Assembly (NCBI RefSeq): GCF_900156065.1
Contig: NZ_FTNF01000007.1
Span: forward strand, 1 to 64,000
Direction of reading: 5' to 3'
DNA length: 64,000 bases
DNA from: Micromonospora avicenniae
GTDB lineage: Bacteria; Actinomycetota; Actinomycetes; Mycobacteriales; Micromonosporaceae
The stretch's first letter is position 1, and every line of letters starts with the position of its first letter. The notes beneath the pieces are model-generated. The model was not told where the DNA came from, did not search any database, and was given only the letters and a program-made list of their open reading frames with translations. Shown one piece after another: positions 41,041 through 49,344 of this stretch. A program made the position numbers and the translations under genes.

Positions 41041-41105
41041 TTAGGGCCTCGGCCCCATCGGCCGTTAGGGGGACTGGGGGAACCGAGGCGGCCAGATTTA
41101 GGGGG
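41041..41105. promoter_or_regulatory. three TTAGGG direct repeats in divergent promoter region
   Basis: TTAGGG occurs at 41041, TTAGGGGG at 41065 and TTAGGGGG at 41098, all in the same orientation, 24 and 33 bases apart, inside the ~300-base gap between the divergent iniB-like and Hsp70-like genes. They are candidate sites for the LuxR-type regulator encoded in the plus-strand operon. The remainder of 40928-41230 shows no gene. Confidence 0.5.
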
Positions 41106-41230
41106 CCGATGCCGGAGCCATGTCTGGTACGAACGTAGGAGCCCACGGGGATTTGCCGGGGGTGGGTCGTTCACCCCGCGGGAAACCCGCGGAACCGCGG
41201 CCGGCCGACTCCGGCGGAGGAAGAAAGCAC

Positions 41231-42520
41231 ATGCCGTACGTCCTGGGGATCGACATCGGGAGCACGACCACCTCGGCCACCCTGGCCCGGCGGCACGGCG
41301 CCAACTGGACCCGTCCCGAGGTGGTCACGTTGGACAGCGGCGCCGCCACCGTGCCGTCGGTGCTGCACCTCGGCGCCGACGGGACACTCGTCGTCGGTGA
41401 GTCCGACACCGAGGACGGCAGCCGGACGGCCCGGGGCTTCCTGCACCGGGTCGGTGACGACGTGCCGCTGCTGCTGGCCGGAGAGGCCTGTCCCCCGCAT
41501 CTGCTCACCGCCGTACTGGCGACCTGGGTGGTGGAACGGGTCCTCGCCCGCGAGGGCGAACCGGCCGACGCGGTGGTGCTCAGCCACCCCGCCGGGTGGG
41601 GACGGCACCGCCGCGAGCTGCTGCGCAACTCCCTCTGGGAGCTGGGACTGTCCAACGTGACGTTGCTGCCGCGCACGATCACCGTCGCCGAGAGCCACGC
41701 CGCCCGGGGGTTCGCCGGCAGCACCGCCGCGGTGTACGCCCTCGGCGGGGACAGCTTCGAAGCGGCCCTGGTCCGGCGCAACGCGCACGGCCGGTACGAG
41801 ACCCTCGGCCTCCCGCAGGCGCTGGACTGGATCGGCGGGGCCGACTTCGACGAGGCGCTCGCCGAGCACGTACGGACCGTGTTGGCCCGGGAACTCGCCG
41901 CCGCCGGCCGTCGGGAGACGTACGCCACCCTGCGTGCCCTGCGGCCCGAGTGCGAACGAGCCAAGCGGGAGCTGACGGTGGGCACCGAGACCGACGTGCT
42001 GCTCACCCTGCCGGCCGGCCCGGCCCGGGTACCCGTGACCCGGATCGACTTCGAGGAGATGATCCGGCCCGCGGTGCAGGCCACGGTGGACCTGCTGCTG
42101 CGCACCGTACTCTCCGCCGGGCTGCGTCCCACCGACCTCGACGCCGTCCTGCTGACCGGCGGGTCCACCCGGATCCCGCTCATCGCCGAGCTGCTCGGCG
42201 CCGCGTTCCCGGTGCCGGTCGAGGTCGAGCCGGACCCGCAACTGACCGCCGCCGCCGGCGCGGCGCTGGCCGCCTGCCAGGTGGTGTCGCCGCGGCCCCG
42301 TCCGCCCGAGCCGGCCCGTACGCCCGCCCCCGCCGACGACCCGCACCACGGCGTGCTGCCCGGCCGCCACCACCCCGCGGTGCCCACACCACGACGTCCG
42401 AACCACGACCGGCTGAACCACGGTGAGCCGCCACCCCGACCCCCGGTCCGGGTCACCCCGCTGGAGCTGCCGAGGCCGTCCCGCCTCGCACTGACCCGGG
42501 GCCGGGGACGCGAAGGATGA
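41231..42520 (+). CDS. Hsp70-family ATPase without substrate-binding domain
   Basis: ATG with GGAGG ten bases upstream. 429 residues of actin-fold: phosphate-1 MPYVLGIDIGSTTTSATLAR, ADAVVLSHPAGWGRHRRELL, LPRTITVAESHAARGFAGST, FDEALAEHVRTVL, and the adenosine motif VLLTGGSTRIPLIAELLGAA. The DnaK beta-sandwich domain is replaced by a ~65-residue Pro/Arg tail, so it is not a classical chaperone. Short Hsp70-like proteins sit beside dynamin or iniB-like genes in other actinobacteria. Stop overlaps the regulator's ATG by four bases. Confidence 0.88.
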   Translation: MPYVLGIDIGSTTTSATLARRHGANWTRPEVVTLDSGAATVPSVLHLGADGTLVVGESDTEDGSRTARGFLHRVGDDVPLLLAGEACPPHLLTAVLATWVVERVLAREGEPADAVVLSHPAGWGRHRRELLRNSLWELGLSNVTLLPRTITVAESHAARGFAGSTAAVYALGGDSFEAALVRRNAHGRYETLGLPQALDWIGGADFDEALAEHVRTVLARELAAAGRRETYATLRALRPECERAKRELTVGTETDVLLTLPAGPARVPVTRIDFEEMIRPAVQATVDLLLRTVLSAGLRPTDLDAVLLTGGSTRIPLIAELLGAAFPVPVEVEPDPQLTAAAGAALAACQVVSPRPRPPEPARTPAPADDPHHGVLPGRHHPAVPTPRRPNHDRLNHGEPPPRPPVRVTPLELPRPSRLALTRGRGREG

Positions 42521-45096
42521 CCACGATGACCACGAGTGCCCTCGCCGGGAACCGGCTGATACTCGACCGCGCGCCGCAAAACCTGCTCGACCGCGTCGCC
42601 GCCGATCCGGCGGCACCGCTACTGCTCGCGGTGACCGCCCCGGACGGGCACGGCCGCAGCGCGTACCTCGCCGAGCTCGCCGGGATCCACCGGCGCGCCG
42701 GCGTCACCGTTGACGAGGCCGCCCCGGAGCGAGCCGGCGCGGCCGACCCGGACGCCGTCCTGCTGGTCGACGACGCGCACCTGCTCGACGACACCCGGCT
42801 CCGGGCACTGCGCGAACTGGTGGCCGGTCGGCGGCACCGGCTCGTCGTGGCCTACCGGCCGTGGCCACGGTCCGCCCCGCTGGTCGAGCTGGCCGACGCC
42901 GTACGACGGGACGGACAGCTCATCCTGCTCACCCCGTTCGCTCGCGAACAGACCGCCGCGTACCTCGCCACCGCGCCCGAGCTCGGCCGGCGGCCCGACC
43001 TGATCGAATTCGTCCACGGCCAGACCGCCGGAGTGCCCCGCGACGTCGAGCGGCTGGCCCGGGCGCTGCGCGGGCAGGACCTGCGGCCCGGCGTCCCAGC
43101 CGAGCCGCCCCGGCAGGCCGTCCTCGAGTTCGGCCCGGACCTCGACGACCTCTCCCCCGACGTCCGTCGGCTGCTGGTGGCCGTCGCCGCGGGCGTACCG
43201 CTGCCGGTCGACCTGCTCGGCGCGTTACTCGGCCGCGAGCCGGCCGAGGTGGACGCCCTCGTCGCCGCGACCCGCGCCGCCGGCCTGCTCGGCGCGGACG
43301 GCCGGCTCGCGCCGCTGGTACGCCGGGCGGTGACCGCACTCAGCCCGGCCGCCGAGCGCACGGCGGTCTGGCGTCGGCTCAGCGAGGTCCAGCTCGCCCG
43401 CGGCGGTTCGGTGCTGCCGCTGGTCCGTGCGCTGCTCGGGGCGGGGGTGGCCGGAGACTGCCCGGGAGGGACGCTGGAGGCCGCCGCCGAGGAGGCGCTC
43501 GCCACCGAGCCGGCCCTCGCGGCGGAACTGTTCGCGGCGGCGTCGGCCGCCGGACGTCCGGCGGCCGTCCGGCAGGCGGTCGCCGCGACCCTCGCCGGCG
43601 ACCTCGACGTCGCACTCCGCCTCGCCGACCGGCTGCTCGCCTCGGCGACGCCCAGCGAGCGCGCCGAGGCAGCACTGGTCGCCGCGACGGCGCTCGCCCA
43701 TCGCGGCCAGGTCGGCCGCAGCGTCGAGCTGTACCGCTGGTCGGGAGCGGCCCCGGCGGCGGCGTTCGCCGCCGTCGGCGCGCTGGCCGCCGGCGACCCG
43801 GCGGCCGCGGCCGGCGCCCAGGCAGACGACCGTGGCGGGCCCCCGACCCTGCACGCCAGCGCAGCCCGGCTGATGGCCGAGGGGGTACGGGACAGTCTCG
43901 GCGGGACGCCGACGGCGGCCCTGTCCACCCTCGTCCAGGCGACGGCGCTGCTGGAGCCGGACGGCCGAGCGGTGCTCCTGCCCGACAGCCCCGCCGCCCT
44001 CGCCGCGCTCACCGCCGTGCACGCCGGTGAGCTGGACATCGCGGAGCGGGTGCTCGACCGGGCGGTGGCCAGCGGCATCGGCGGCCCGCTGATGGCACGC
44101 CGCCACCGGCTGCTCCGGGCGTGGATCCTGATGGTCCGGGGCCGTACGGCCGACGCCGCCGCCCGGCTCGGCGCGGTCACCGGGCAGGGCCGGCCGCTCG
44201 AGTCGCGGGACCTGCTCTTCGCCACCGCCTTGGAGCTGGGCATCGCACGACGCAACAGCGACCTCGGCGCGCTCCAGCGCGGCTGGGGGCACGCCCTGGA
44301 GGCCGTCGTACGCCATCCGGTGGACCTGTTCACGCTCCTTCCCCTCGGCGAGCTGGCCATCGCGGGCGCCCGCCTCGGCGACCTGGACCGGCTCGCACCG
44401 CATCTGCACCGGGCCCGCACGCTGCTGGCCCGGCTCGGAGACCCACCACTGTGGAGCACACCGCTGCACTGGAGCGGCCTGCACGCGGCGATCCTCTCCG
44501 ACGAGCCGGGCGCCGCCGACGAGCACGTGGCCGCGCTGCTGGCCGCCGCGCCGCACAGCCGGTACGCCACGGTGGTCGCCGCGGCCGCCGCCAGCTGGGT
44601 CGACGTGCTGCGTGGCGTGGTCGACCCGGTCCCGGTGGAGGCCGCGGCCCGCGGCCTGCACGAAGCCGGGCTCTGCTGGGACGGGGCCCGGCTCGCCGGG
44701 CAGGCCGCCATCCGCACCTCGGACCGCCGAGCCATGACCACCCTCCTCGACTGCGCCCGGACGCTCCAAGGCCGATCCGCGGGGTCCCGGCCAGGTCGAC
44801 CACCGGTGGCCGGCAGTGACGGGCAGGTCGCCGACGCGCTGACCACGCCGGCCGCGCACCGGCTCAGCGACCGCGAGTGGGAGGTGGCCGAACTGGTGCT
44901 GGCCGGGCTCACCTATCGGGAGATCGGCGACCGGCTCTTCATCTCGGCGAAGACCGTGGAACACCACGTGGCCCGGATGCGGTCCCGCCTCGACTGCGCC
45001 AACCGTGCGGAACTGCTGGCGCTGCTACGCACCATCGTGGCCCAACGGCCCGACACGGCGGCCGGGCAGCCCTGGCCCGGAGGGCCGACCCGATGA
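42517..45096 (+). CDS. LuxR-type ATPase regulator, IniR-like
   Basis: 859 residues. N-terminal ATPase region with a Walker A-like loop APDGHGRS at 41-48, where Arg replaces the usual Lys, and Walker B VLLVDD at 81-86; a long helical TPR/MalT-like middle; and a C-terminal LuxR helix-turn-helix (LSDREWEVAELVLAGLTYRE, then IGDRLFISAKTVEHHVARMR) at ~781-843. IniR, the regulator of iniBAC in mycobacteria, has this ATPase-plus-LuxR form. Placement one gene away from the divergent iniB-like gene supports the match. Coupled by overlap to Hsp70-like and CvnA-like genes. Confidence 0.88.
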   Translation: MTTMTTSALAGNRLILDRAPQNLLDRVAADPAAPLLLAVTAPDGHGRSAYLAELAGIHRRAGVTVDEAAPERAGAADPDAVLLVDDAHLLDDTRLRALRELVAGRRHRLVVAYRPWPRSAPLVELADAVRRDGQLILLTPFAREQTAAYLATAPELGRRPDLIEFVHGQTAGVPRDVERLARALRGQDLRPGVPAEPPRQAVLEFGPDLDDLSPDVRRLLVAVAAGVPLPVDLLGALLGREPAEVDALVAATRAAGLLGADGRLAPLVRRAVTALSPAAERTAVWRRLSEVQLARGGSVLPLVRALLGAGVAGDCPGGTLEAAAEEALATEPALAAELFAAASAAGRPAAVRQAVAATLAGDLDVALRLADRLLASATPSERAEAALVAATALAHRGQVGRSVELYRWSGAAPAAAFAAVGALAAGDPAAAAGAQADDRGGPPTLHASAARLMAEGVRDSLGGTPTAALSTLVQATALLEPDGRAVLLPDSPAALAALTAVHAGELDIAERVLDRAVASGIGGPLMARRHRLLRAWILMVRGRTADAAARLGAVTGQGRPLESRDLLFATALELGIARRNSDLGALQRGWGHALEAVVRHPVDLFTLLPLGELAIAGARLGDLDRLAPHLHRARTLLARLGDPPLWSTPLHWSGLHAAILSDEPGAADEHVAALLAAAPHSRYATVVAAAAASWVDVLRGVVDPVPVEAAARGLHEAGLCWDGARLAGQAAIRTSDRRAMTTLLDCARTLQGRSAGSRPGRPPVAGSDGQVADALTTPAAHRLSDREWEVAELVLAGLTYREIGDRLFISAKTVEHHVARMRSRLDCANRAELLALLRTIVAQRPDTAAGQPWPGGPTR

Positions 45097-47249
45097 GCGG
45101 ACCCGCGACGACGGCCGGACGACCGATCCGGTGCCTCTTCACCGCCACGGCGGTGGCGCTGCTCATGCTCTGGTCGTACGCCGCGTACCTGACCGGGGCG
45201 GACGCCGCCGACCTGCTCCGCGTCCGGGCCCTGGCGGAGACCCTCGGTCAGCCCACCGACCTGCTGATCCGCGACCTGCAGACCGAACGGCGCCTCACCG
45301 CCGCCACGATCGCCGGTGGTCCGCAGGCGCCGTCCGCCCTCACCGGCGCACGCACCGGCACCGACCGCAGCCTGACCGCCCTACGCGACGCCGCCGGTGG
45401 CACCGACCTGCGGCTGCTCACCGCCGGGGCGGTACACGACCGCGCCGACACGCTGCTACGCCGGCTCGACGGGCTGGCCGACCTGCGCGCCGAAGCGGAC
45501 GCCGGCCGATCCGAGGCCGTCACCGGCTACGACCAGCTCATCGACGTCGCGTTCGCCGTGTACGGCCCGGAGTGGGGTACCCGCGAGAACCGGCTGGCCG
45601 CCGAGACCCGCTCGATCGTGGCACTCGCCCGTACGCGGGAACTGCTCGCCCGGGAGGACACCCTGCTCACCGCCGCGCTGACGGCCGGCCGGACCAGCGC
45701 CGACGACCGACGCCGCCTCGCCGAGCTGATCGAGATCCGGCGGTACGCGGGCACCGAGGCCGTCGTCGGGCTGCCCGGCAACGATCAGGACGCCTACCTG
45801 ACCCTGGTGCAGGGCCCCCGGTTCGCGGCACTCCGTTCGCTGGAGGATCGGCTGCTGCGCCCGGTCGACTCCCGCCCCGAGCCCAGCGCCGAGGAGTGGC
45901 AGGCCGCCTCCGCGCCCGCCCTGGCCGAACTGCACGACCTGGTCAGGTCCACGGCCCGGCAGAGCGCGGAACGTGCCACGCCCGGCGCGGCCCTGCTGGT
46001 CGTGCGTACCGGCGCCGTGCTGGGCCTCGGCCTGGTCGCGCTGGTCGCCCTGCTGCTCGCCGGGGCCCGCGCCCTCCGCCGGATCTCGGCCGCGCCCGAC
46101 CGCACCCGCCACACCCGACCCGCCGCGCCGGCCGGGGAGGTGCGCCGGCCTCCCGTCGGCGGCCGTCCCGGAGCAGCCGACAGCGGGGACGGCGGGTTGG
46201 CCAGGCACGCGGCGCTCGACCACCGGAACGACCATGCGCCCGGCCGCCCCGTCACCGGCGTTCGGAACGGTCACACGACCGGAGGTCCCCCGGCCACCGG
46301 GTGGGGCGAGCGCGACAGCGGCACCGTGAATACCGCCGGCCCGGGCCGCGCAGGCGGCGGCCCCGTGCCCGGGCGGTGGGACGAGCGCACCGTCGCGGCG
46401 GCCACCCGGGAACTGTTCCTCCGCCTCACCCAGCGCAACCAGGTGCTGCTGCGCGAACAGCTCAACCTGCTCGACCTGATGGAGCGGCGCGAACACGACG
46501 CGGAGGAGGCCGCCGAGCTGTTCCAGCTCGATCACCTCGCCACCCGGCTGCGGCGCAACGTCGAAAAGCTGGTCACCCTCGCCGGAGCCAGACCGTCCCG
46601 ACGCTGGCGCCGACCGGTACCGCTGCTCGACGTGGCCCGTGGCGCCGTCGCCGAGGTCCCCGACTACCAGCGGGTCCTCGTCGCTCCACACTGGCCGTGG
46701 CACCTCGCCGGACCCGCGGTCACCGACGTCATCCACCTGCTCGCCGAACTCGTCGAGAACGCCCTGGTGTTCTCCCCGACGGAGACCACGGTCCGGATGG
46801 CCGGCGAGCACCGGCCGGGCGGCTGCGCCATCGTCGTGACCGACGACGGACCGGGCCTCGCTCCGGCCGCCCTCGCCGCAGCCAACCGCACGCTGGCCGA
46901 TCCACCGATGGCGGGTCCACCGTCCGGCCGCACCGGCCTGTACGCTGCTGCACTACTCGCTGCCCGTTGCGGTGCCCGGGTCTCGCTGCAACCCGGTCCT
47001 CGCGGCGGAACGGCGGCGATCGTGCTGCTCCCGTCCGCCCTGGTCACGCCGACGGGGCCGGACGCCGCAGCGCCCGGGCCGGGTGGCCCCCGGTCCGGTC
47101 CGTCGGCGCGGCCATCGGCCGGTCCCGGCTCCACCGGCGACCTGCCGGTCCGGACCCGCTATTCCGGGTCCGGTCAGCCCGGGCCGGGCAGGGCCGGCAC
47201 CGACACGGTTGAGATACCGGCACCCAGAGCAGCGAGAGGACGCTCATGA
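45093..47249 (+). CDS. CvnA-like sensor histidine kinase with NIT domain
   Basis: 718 residues. Helix 1 is CLFTATAVALLMLWSYAAYL, then an external nitrate/nitrite-sensing-like (NIT) domain (~35-325) with LAETLGQPTDLLIRDLQTER, helix 2 VLGLGLVALVALLLAGARAL, a ~110-residue disordered linker, and a kinase-like end: LFQLDHLATRLRRNVEKLVT (His of the H-box), VIHLLAELVENALVFSPTET (N-box) and VVTDDGPGL (G-box). Conservon CvnA proteins have this form. ATG overlaps the regulator's stop; its own stop overlaps cvnB. Confidence 0.92.
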   Translation: MSGPATTAGRPIRCLFTATAVALLMLWSYAAYLTGADAADLLRVRALAETLGQPTDLLIRDLQTERRLTAATIAGGPQAPSALTGARTGTDRSLTALRDAAGGTDLRLLTAGAVHDRADTLLRRLDGLADLRAEADAGRSEAVTGYDQLIDVAFAVYGPEWGTRENRLAAETRSIVALARTRELLAREDTLLTAALTAGRTSADDRRRLAELIEIRRYAGTEAVVGLPGNDQDAYLTLVQGPRFAALRSLEDRLLRPVDSRPEPSAEEWQAASAPALAELHDLVRSTARQSAERATPGAALLVVRTGAVLGLGLVALVALLLAGARALRRISAAPDRTRHTRPAAPAGEVRRPPVGGRPGAADSGDGGLARHAALDHRNDHAPGRPVTGVRNGHTTGGPPATGWGERDSGTVNTAGPGRAGGGPVPGRWDERTVAAATRELFLRLTQRNQVLLREQLNLLDLMERREHDAEEAAELFQLDHLATRLRRNVEKLVTLAGARPSRRWRRPVPLLDVARGAVAEVPDYQRVLVAPHWPWHLAGPAVTDVIHLLAELVENALVFSPTETTVRMAGEHRPGGCAIVVTDDGPGLAPAALAAANRTLADPPMAGPPSGRTGLYAAALLAARCGARVSLQPGPRGGTAAIVLLPSALVTPTGPDAAAPGPGGPRSGPSARPSAGPGSTGDLPVRTRYSGSGQPGPGRAGTDTVEIPAPRAARGRS

Positions 47250-47692
47250 CGCATTCAGTGGTCACCGCCGACGGCCTGACCGAGGCCCTGAACGATCTGG
47301 TCGACCGGGTGCACGGCGCCGAGTTCGCGGTGGTGCTCTCACCCGACGGGCTGCTGCTCGGCGCCAGCCGGGGCGTCCACGACGAACTGGCGGATCAGCT
47401 GTCCAGCCTGGTCGCCGGCCTGGAGGCGCTCGGCTCGGCCGCCACCCGGGTCTGCGTCGGCGGCACACTGCGGCAGATCGTCGTGCAGATGGCACGGGCG
47501 TTCCTCTTCGTCGCCACCACCCGCAACGGTGCCATCCTCACCGTCCGCATCGGAGCCGACGCCGAGGTCGGCGACATGGCGTACGAGGTGGCGCTCTTCG
47601 TGGGGCAGGCCGAGCGGCACCTACCGGTGTATCTCGCGCCGGCCTCCACCGTGACGACCGGGGAGATAAGTGCAGCCGACCGGAGTCGCTGA
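47246..47692 (+). CDS. roadblock/LC7-domain protein, CvnB-like
   Basis: 148 residues: LTEALNDLVDRVHGAEFAVV, SPDGLLLGASRGVHDELADQ, QIVVQMARAFLFVATTRNGA and MAYEVALFVGQAERHLP, the MglB-like fold of conservon B proteins, which bind or regulate the cognate GTPase. Overlaps neighbours on both sides. Confidence 0.94.
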   Translation: MTHSVVTADGLTEALNDLVDRVHGAEFAVVLSPDGLLLGASRGVHDELADQLSSLVAGLEALGSAATRVCVGGTLRQIVVQMARAFLFVATTRNGAILTVRIGADAEVGDMAYEVALFVGQAERHLPVYLAPASTVTTGEISAADRSR

Positions 47693-48050
47693 CGAGGCGT
47701 GGTACGACGACGACGCCGGGCCGGTGGTCCGGCCGTACACCATGACCGGGGGCCGAGCTGCCCCCGACCGGGGCCGGTTCGACCTGATCACCCTGGTCGT
47801 CGCCCGAGGCCCGGTTCCCGCGGCCGGACGGCTCTTCCCCGAGCAGTCGGCGATCGTCGAGATGTGTCATCGACCGCTGTCGGTGGCGGAACTCGGCGCC
47901 GAACTCGACCTGCCGGTCGGCACCGTCCGGGTACTCCTCGGTGACCTGCTCGCGGCCGGGCTGATCGAGACACACGAACCGCCGACGCTCGCCGAGCTGC
48001 CCTCCGAGGAACTGCTCAGGGAACTGCTCGCCGGACTCCGCGCGCTCTGA
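47670..48050 (+). CDS. DUF742 protein, CvnC-like
   Basis: 126 residues from GTG, overlapping cvnB by 23 bases, with GGGGAG upstream. VVRPYTMTGGRAAPDRGRFD (the RPYxxTGGR mark of DUF742), FDLITLVVA, PEQSAIVEMCHRPLSVAELG and a winged-helix-like PVGTVRVLLGDLLAAGLIET. Third member of the conservon. The expected cvnD GTPase is missing next to it. Confidence 0.93.
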   Translation: MQPTGVADEAWYDDDAGPVVRPYTMTGGRAAPDRGRFDLITLVVARGPVPAAGRLFPEQSAIVEMCHRPLSVAELGAELDLPVGTVRVLLGDLLAAGLIETHEPPTLAELPSEELLRELLAGLRAL

Positions 48051-48117
48051 GCCGACGAACCATCGTGGCGGCCCCGCCGCGACGCCGCGTCGGACCATCT
48101 GAAGGGGGAAGTGGGCA

Positions 48118-48837
48118 GTGCCGGCATCACCGCCGCAGCCACGGCGGACCGTGGCGATCATCGTGCTCGACCGGATCGTGGCCCTCGCCGCGTCGGCCCG
48201 GCGTACGGTCATCGACCGGAGCACGGGATCACGTGCCGCTCGGATCGCCGTCCTCGCCTCGCTGACGGTGCTCGTCGCCACGGCGATCCCGGTCGTCCTG
48301 GTGCTCCGCACGCCGGAGCGGTTGGCACCGGTGGCCCTGGACCCGCCGGCCGCTCCCGGGCCGGCGGCCGCACCCGAGCCCGGCACCCCCGGCGCGGAGG
48401 CCCGCCCCGCGACATCCGTCGCCCCCACGCCGAGCCGCCCCGCCGGGACGGCGAGCCCCTCCACCGCGACGCCGTCCAGTGCCGCCGTGACCACGTCCGC
48501 CCCGGCTCCGGCACCGTTGCGCGCCGAGTTCGCGATCGACGAGAGCGCGCTGCTCAGCTACCGAGCCACGATCGACATCAGCAACCCGGGGACGGTGCCC
48601 GCACCGGACTGGACCCTGGTGGTCACGCTGCCCCGGGAGTCCCTCAAGGTCACGGCGGTCACCGGGGCCCGCGTCACCCATGACGGCGCCACCTGGACCT
48701 TCGCGCCGGACGGCGGCGGGCAGGTGCCCGGACGAGGCTCCGTGCAGGTGACGTTCCGGGTTGCCGGCGCGCTCGTCAGCGCGGCCCCGACCGCCTGCAC
48801 CATCGACGACACAGCCTGCACCGGCCTTCCCGGCTGA
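48118..48837 (+). CDS. membrane-anchored protein with CBM2-like domain
   Basis: 239 residues from GTG with GGGGGAAG upstream. A cytosolic stretch, one helix (IAVLASLTVLVATAIPVVLV), a Pro/Thr/Ser linker, then a ~100-residue beta domain with YRATIDISNPGTVPAPDWTL and VVTLPRESLKVTAVTGARVT, like family 2 carbohydrate-binding modules, and a closing Cys pair (CTIDDTAC). It stands where cvnD would be expected, ~68 bases after cvnC; perhaps a surface component of the same system (inference). Confidence 0.8.
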   Translation: MPASPPQPRRTVAIIVLDRIVALAASARRTVIDRSTGSRAARIAVLASLTVLVATAIPVVLVLRTPERLAPVALDPPAAPGPAAAPEPGTPGAEARPATSVAPTPSRPAGTASPSTATPSSAAVTTSAPAPAPLRAEFAIDESALLSYRATIDISNPGTVPAPDWTLVVTLPRESLKVTAVTGARVTHDGATWTFAPDGGGQVPGRGSVQVTFRVAGALVSAAPTACTIDDTACTGLPG

Positions 48838-48861
48838 CGGCACCCCTGGCCGCCGGCGTGG

Positions 48862-49242
48862 TCAGTCCCGCTGCGCGGCCGGCACGGCGCATGCGGCGGT
48901 CCCGCCGGGCATCCGGTCGCGGTTGCGCGCCACCCAGCGGTACGCGGGCCAGGCCGCCGCGCGTACCGGCGGGAAGCGCAGGGCCGCTCCCGCGACCCGC
49001 CAGAGCAGACTGCTGTCGCCGAGCAGCCGGGCGATGGCGTCCGGCCCGGCGGCGCGTACGCCGTCAGCGCCGACCCACTGCACGGCCTGATCGCACTCCG
49101 CCTCGGTCAACCCCAGCGCGGTCAGGTCGGCGAACTGCCACGGCATCACCCGCGACGAGGTGGGGATGTGCCGCTCGATGAACTCGGCGCAGCGGGTGCA
49201 GAACGCGCAATCGCCGTCGTAGACGAACGTCGACCTCTCCAT
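48862..49242 (-). CDS. DCC-family thiol-disulphide oxidoreductase-like protein
   Basis: 126 residues: TFVYDGDCAFCTRCAEFIER carries the DxxCxxC motif that names the DCC family, followed by RVMPWQFADLTALGLTEAEC and WVARNRDRMPGG. Related to YuxK. Redox activity is presumed only. GTG 49257 in frame is an alternative start. Divergent from the radical SAM gene. Confidence 0.9.
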   Translation of the reverse strand: MERSTFVYDGDCAFCTRCAEFIERHIPTSSRVMPWQFADLTALGLTEAECDQAVQWVGADGVRAAGPDAIARLLGDSSLLWRVAGAALRFPPVRAAAWPAYRWVARNRDRMPGGTAACAVPAAQRD

Positions 49243-49319
49243 GCCTCCATCCTGCACCCGGAGGCCGTGGCGGCGTCGACGAGGTGGCCGGCGACACGAC
49301 GGACACGCTTGCGCCATGC

Positions 49320-49335
49320 TCGTACATGTGTTCGA
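49320..49335. promoter_or_regulatory. LexA (SOS) box
   Basis: TCGTACATGTGTTCGA matches the actinobacterial LexA site TCGAACNNNNGTTCGA at all but one specified base. It ends nine bases before the radical SAM start, so bound LexA would block initiation. The mycobacterial homologue Rv2578c is, from memory, in the LexA regulon. Confidence 0.82.
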
Positions 49336-49344
49336 ATTGTGGCC

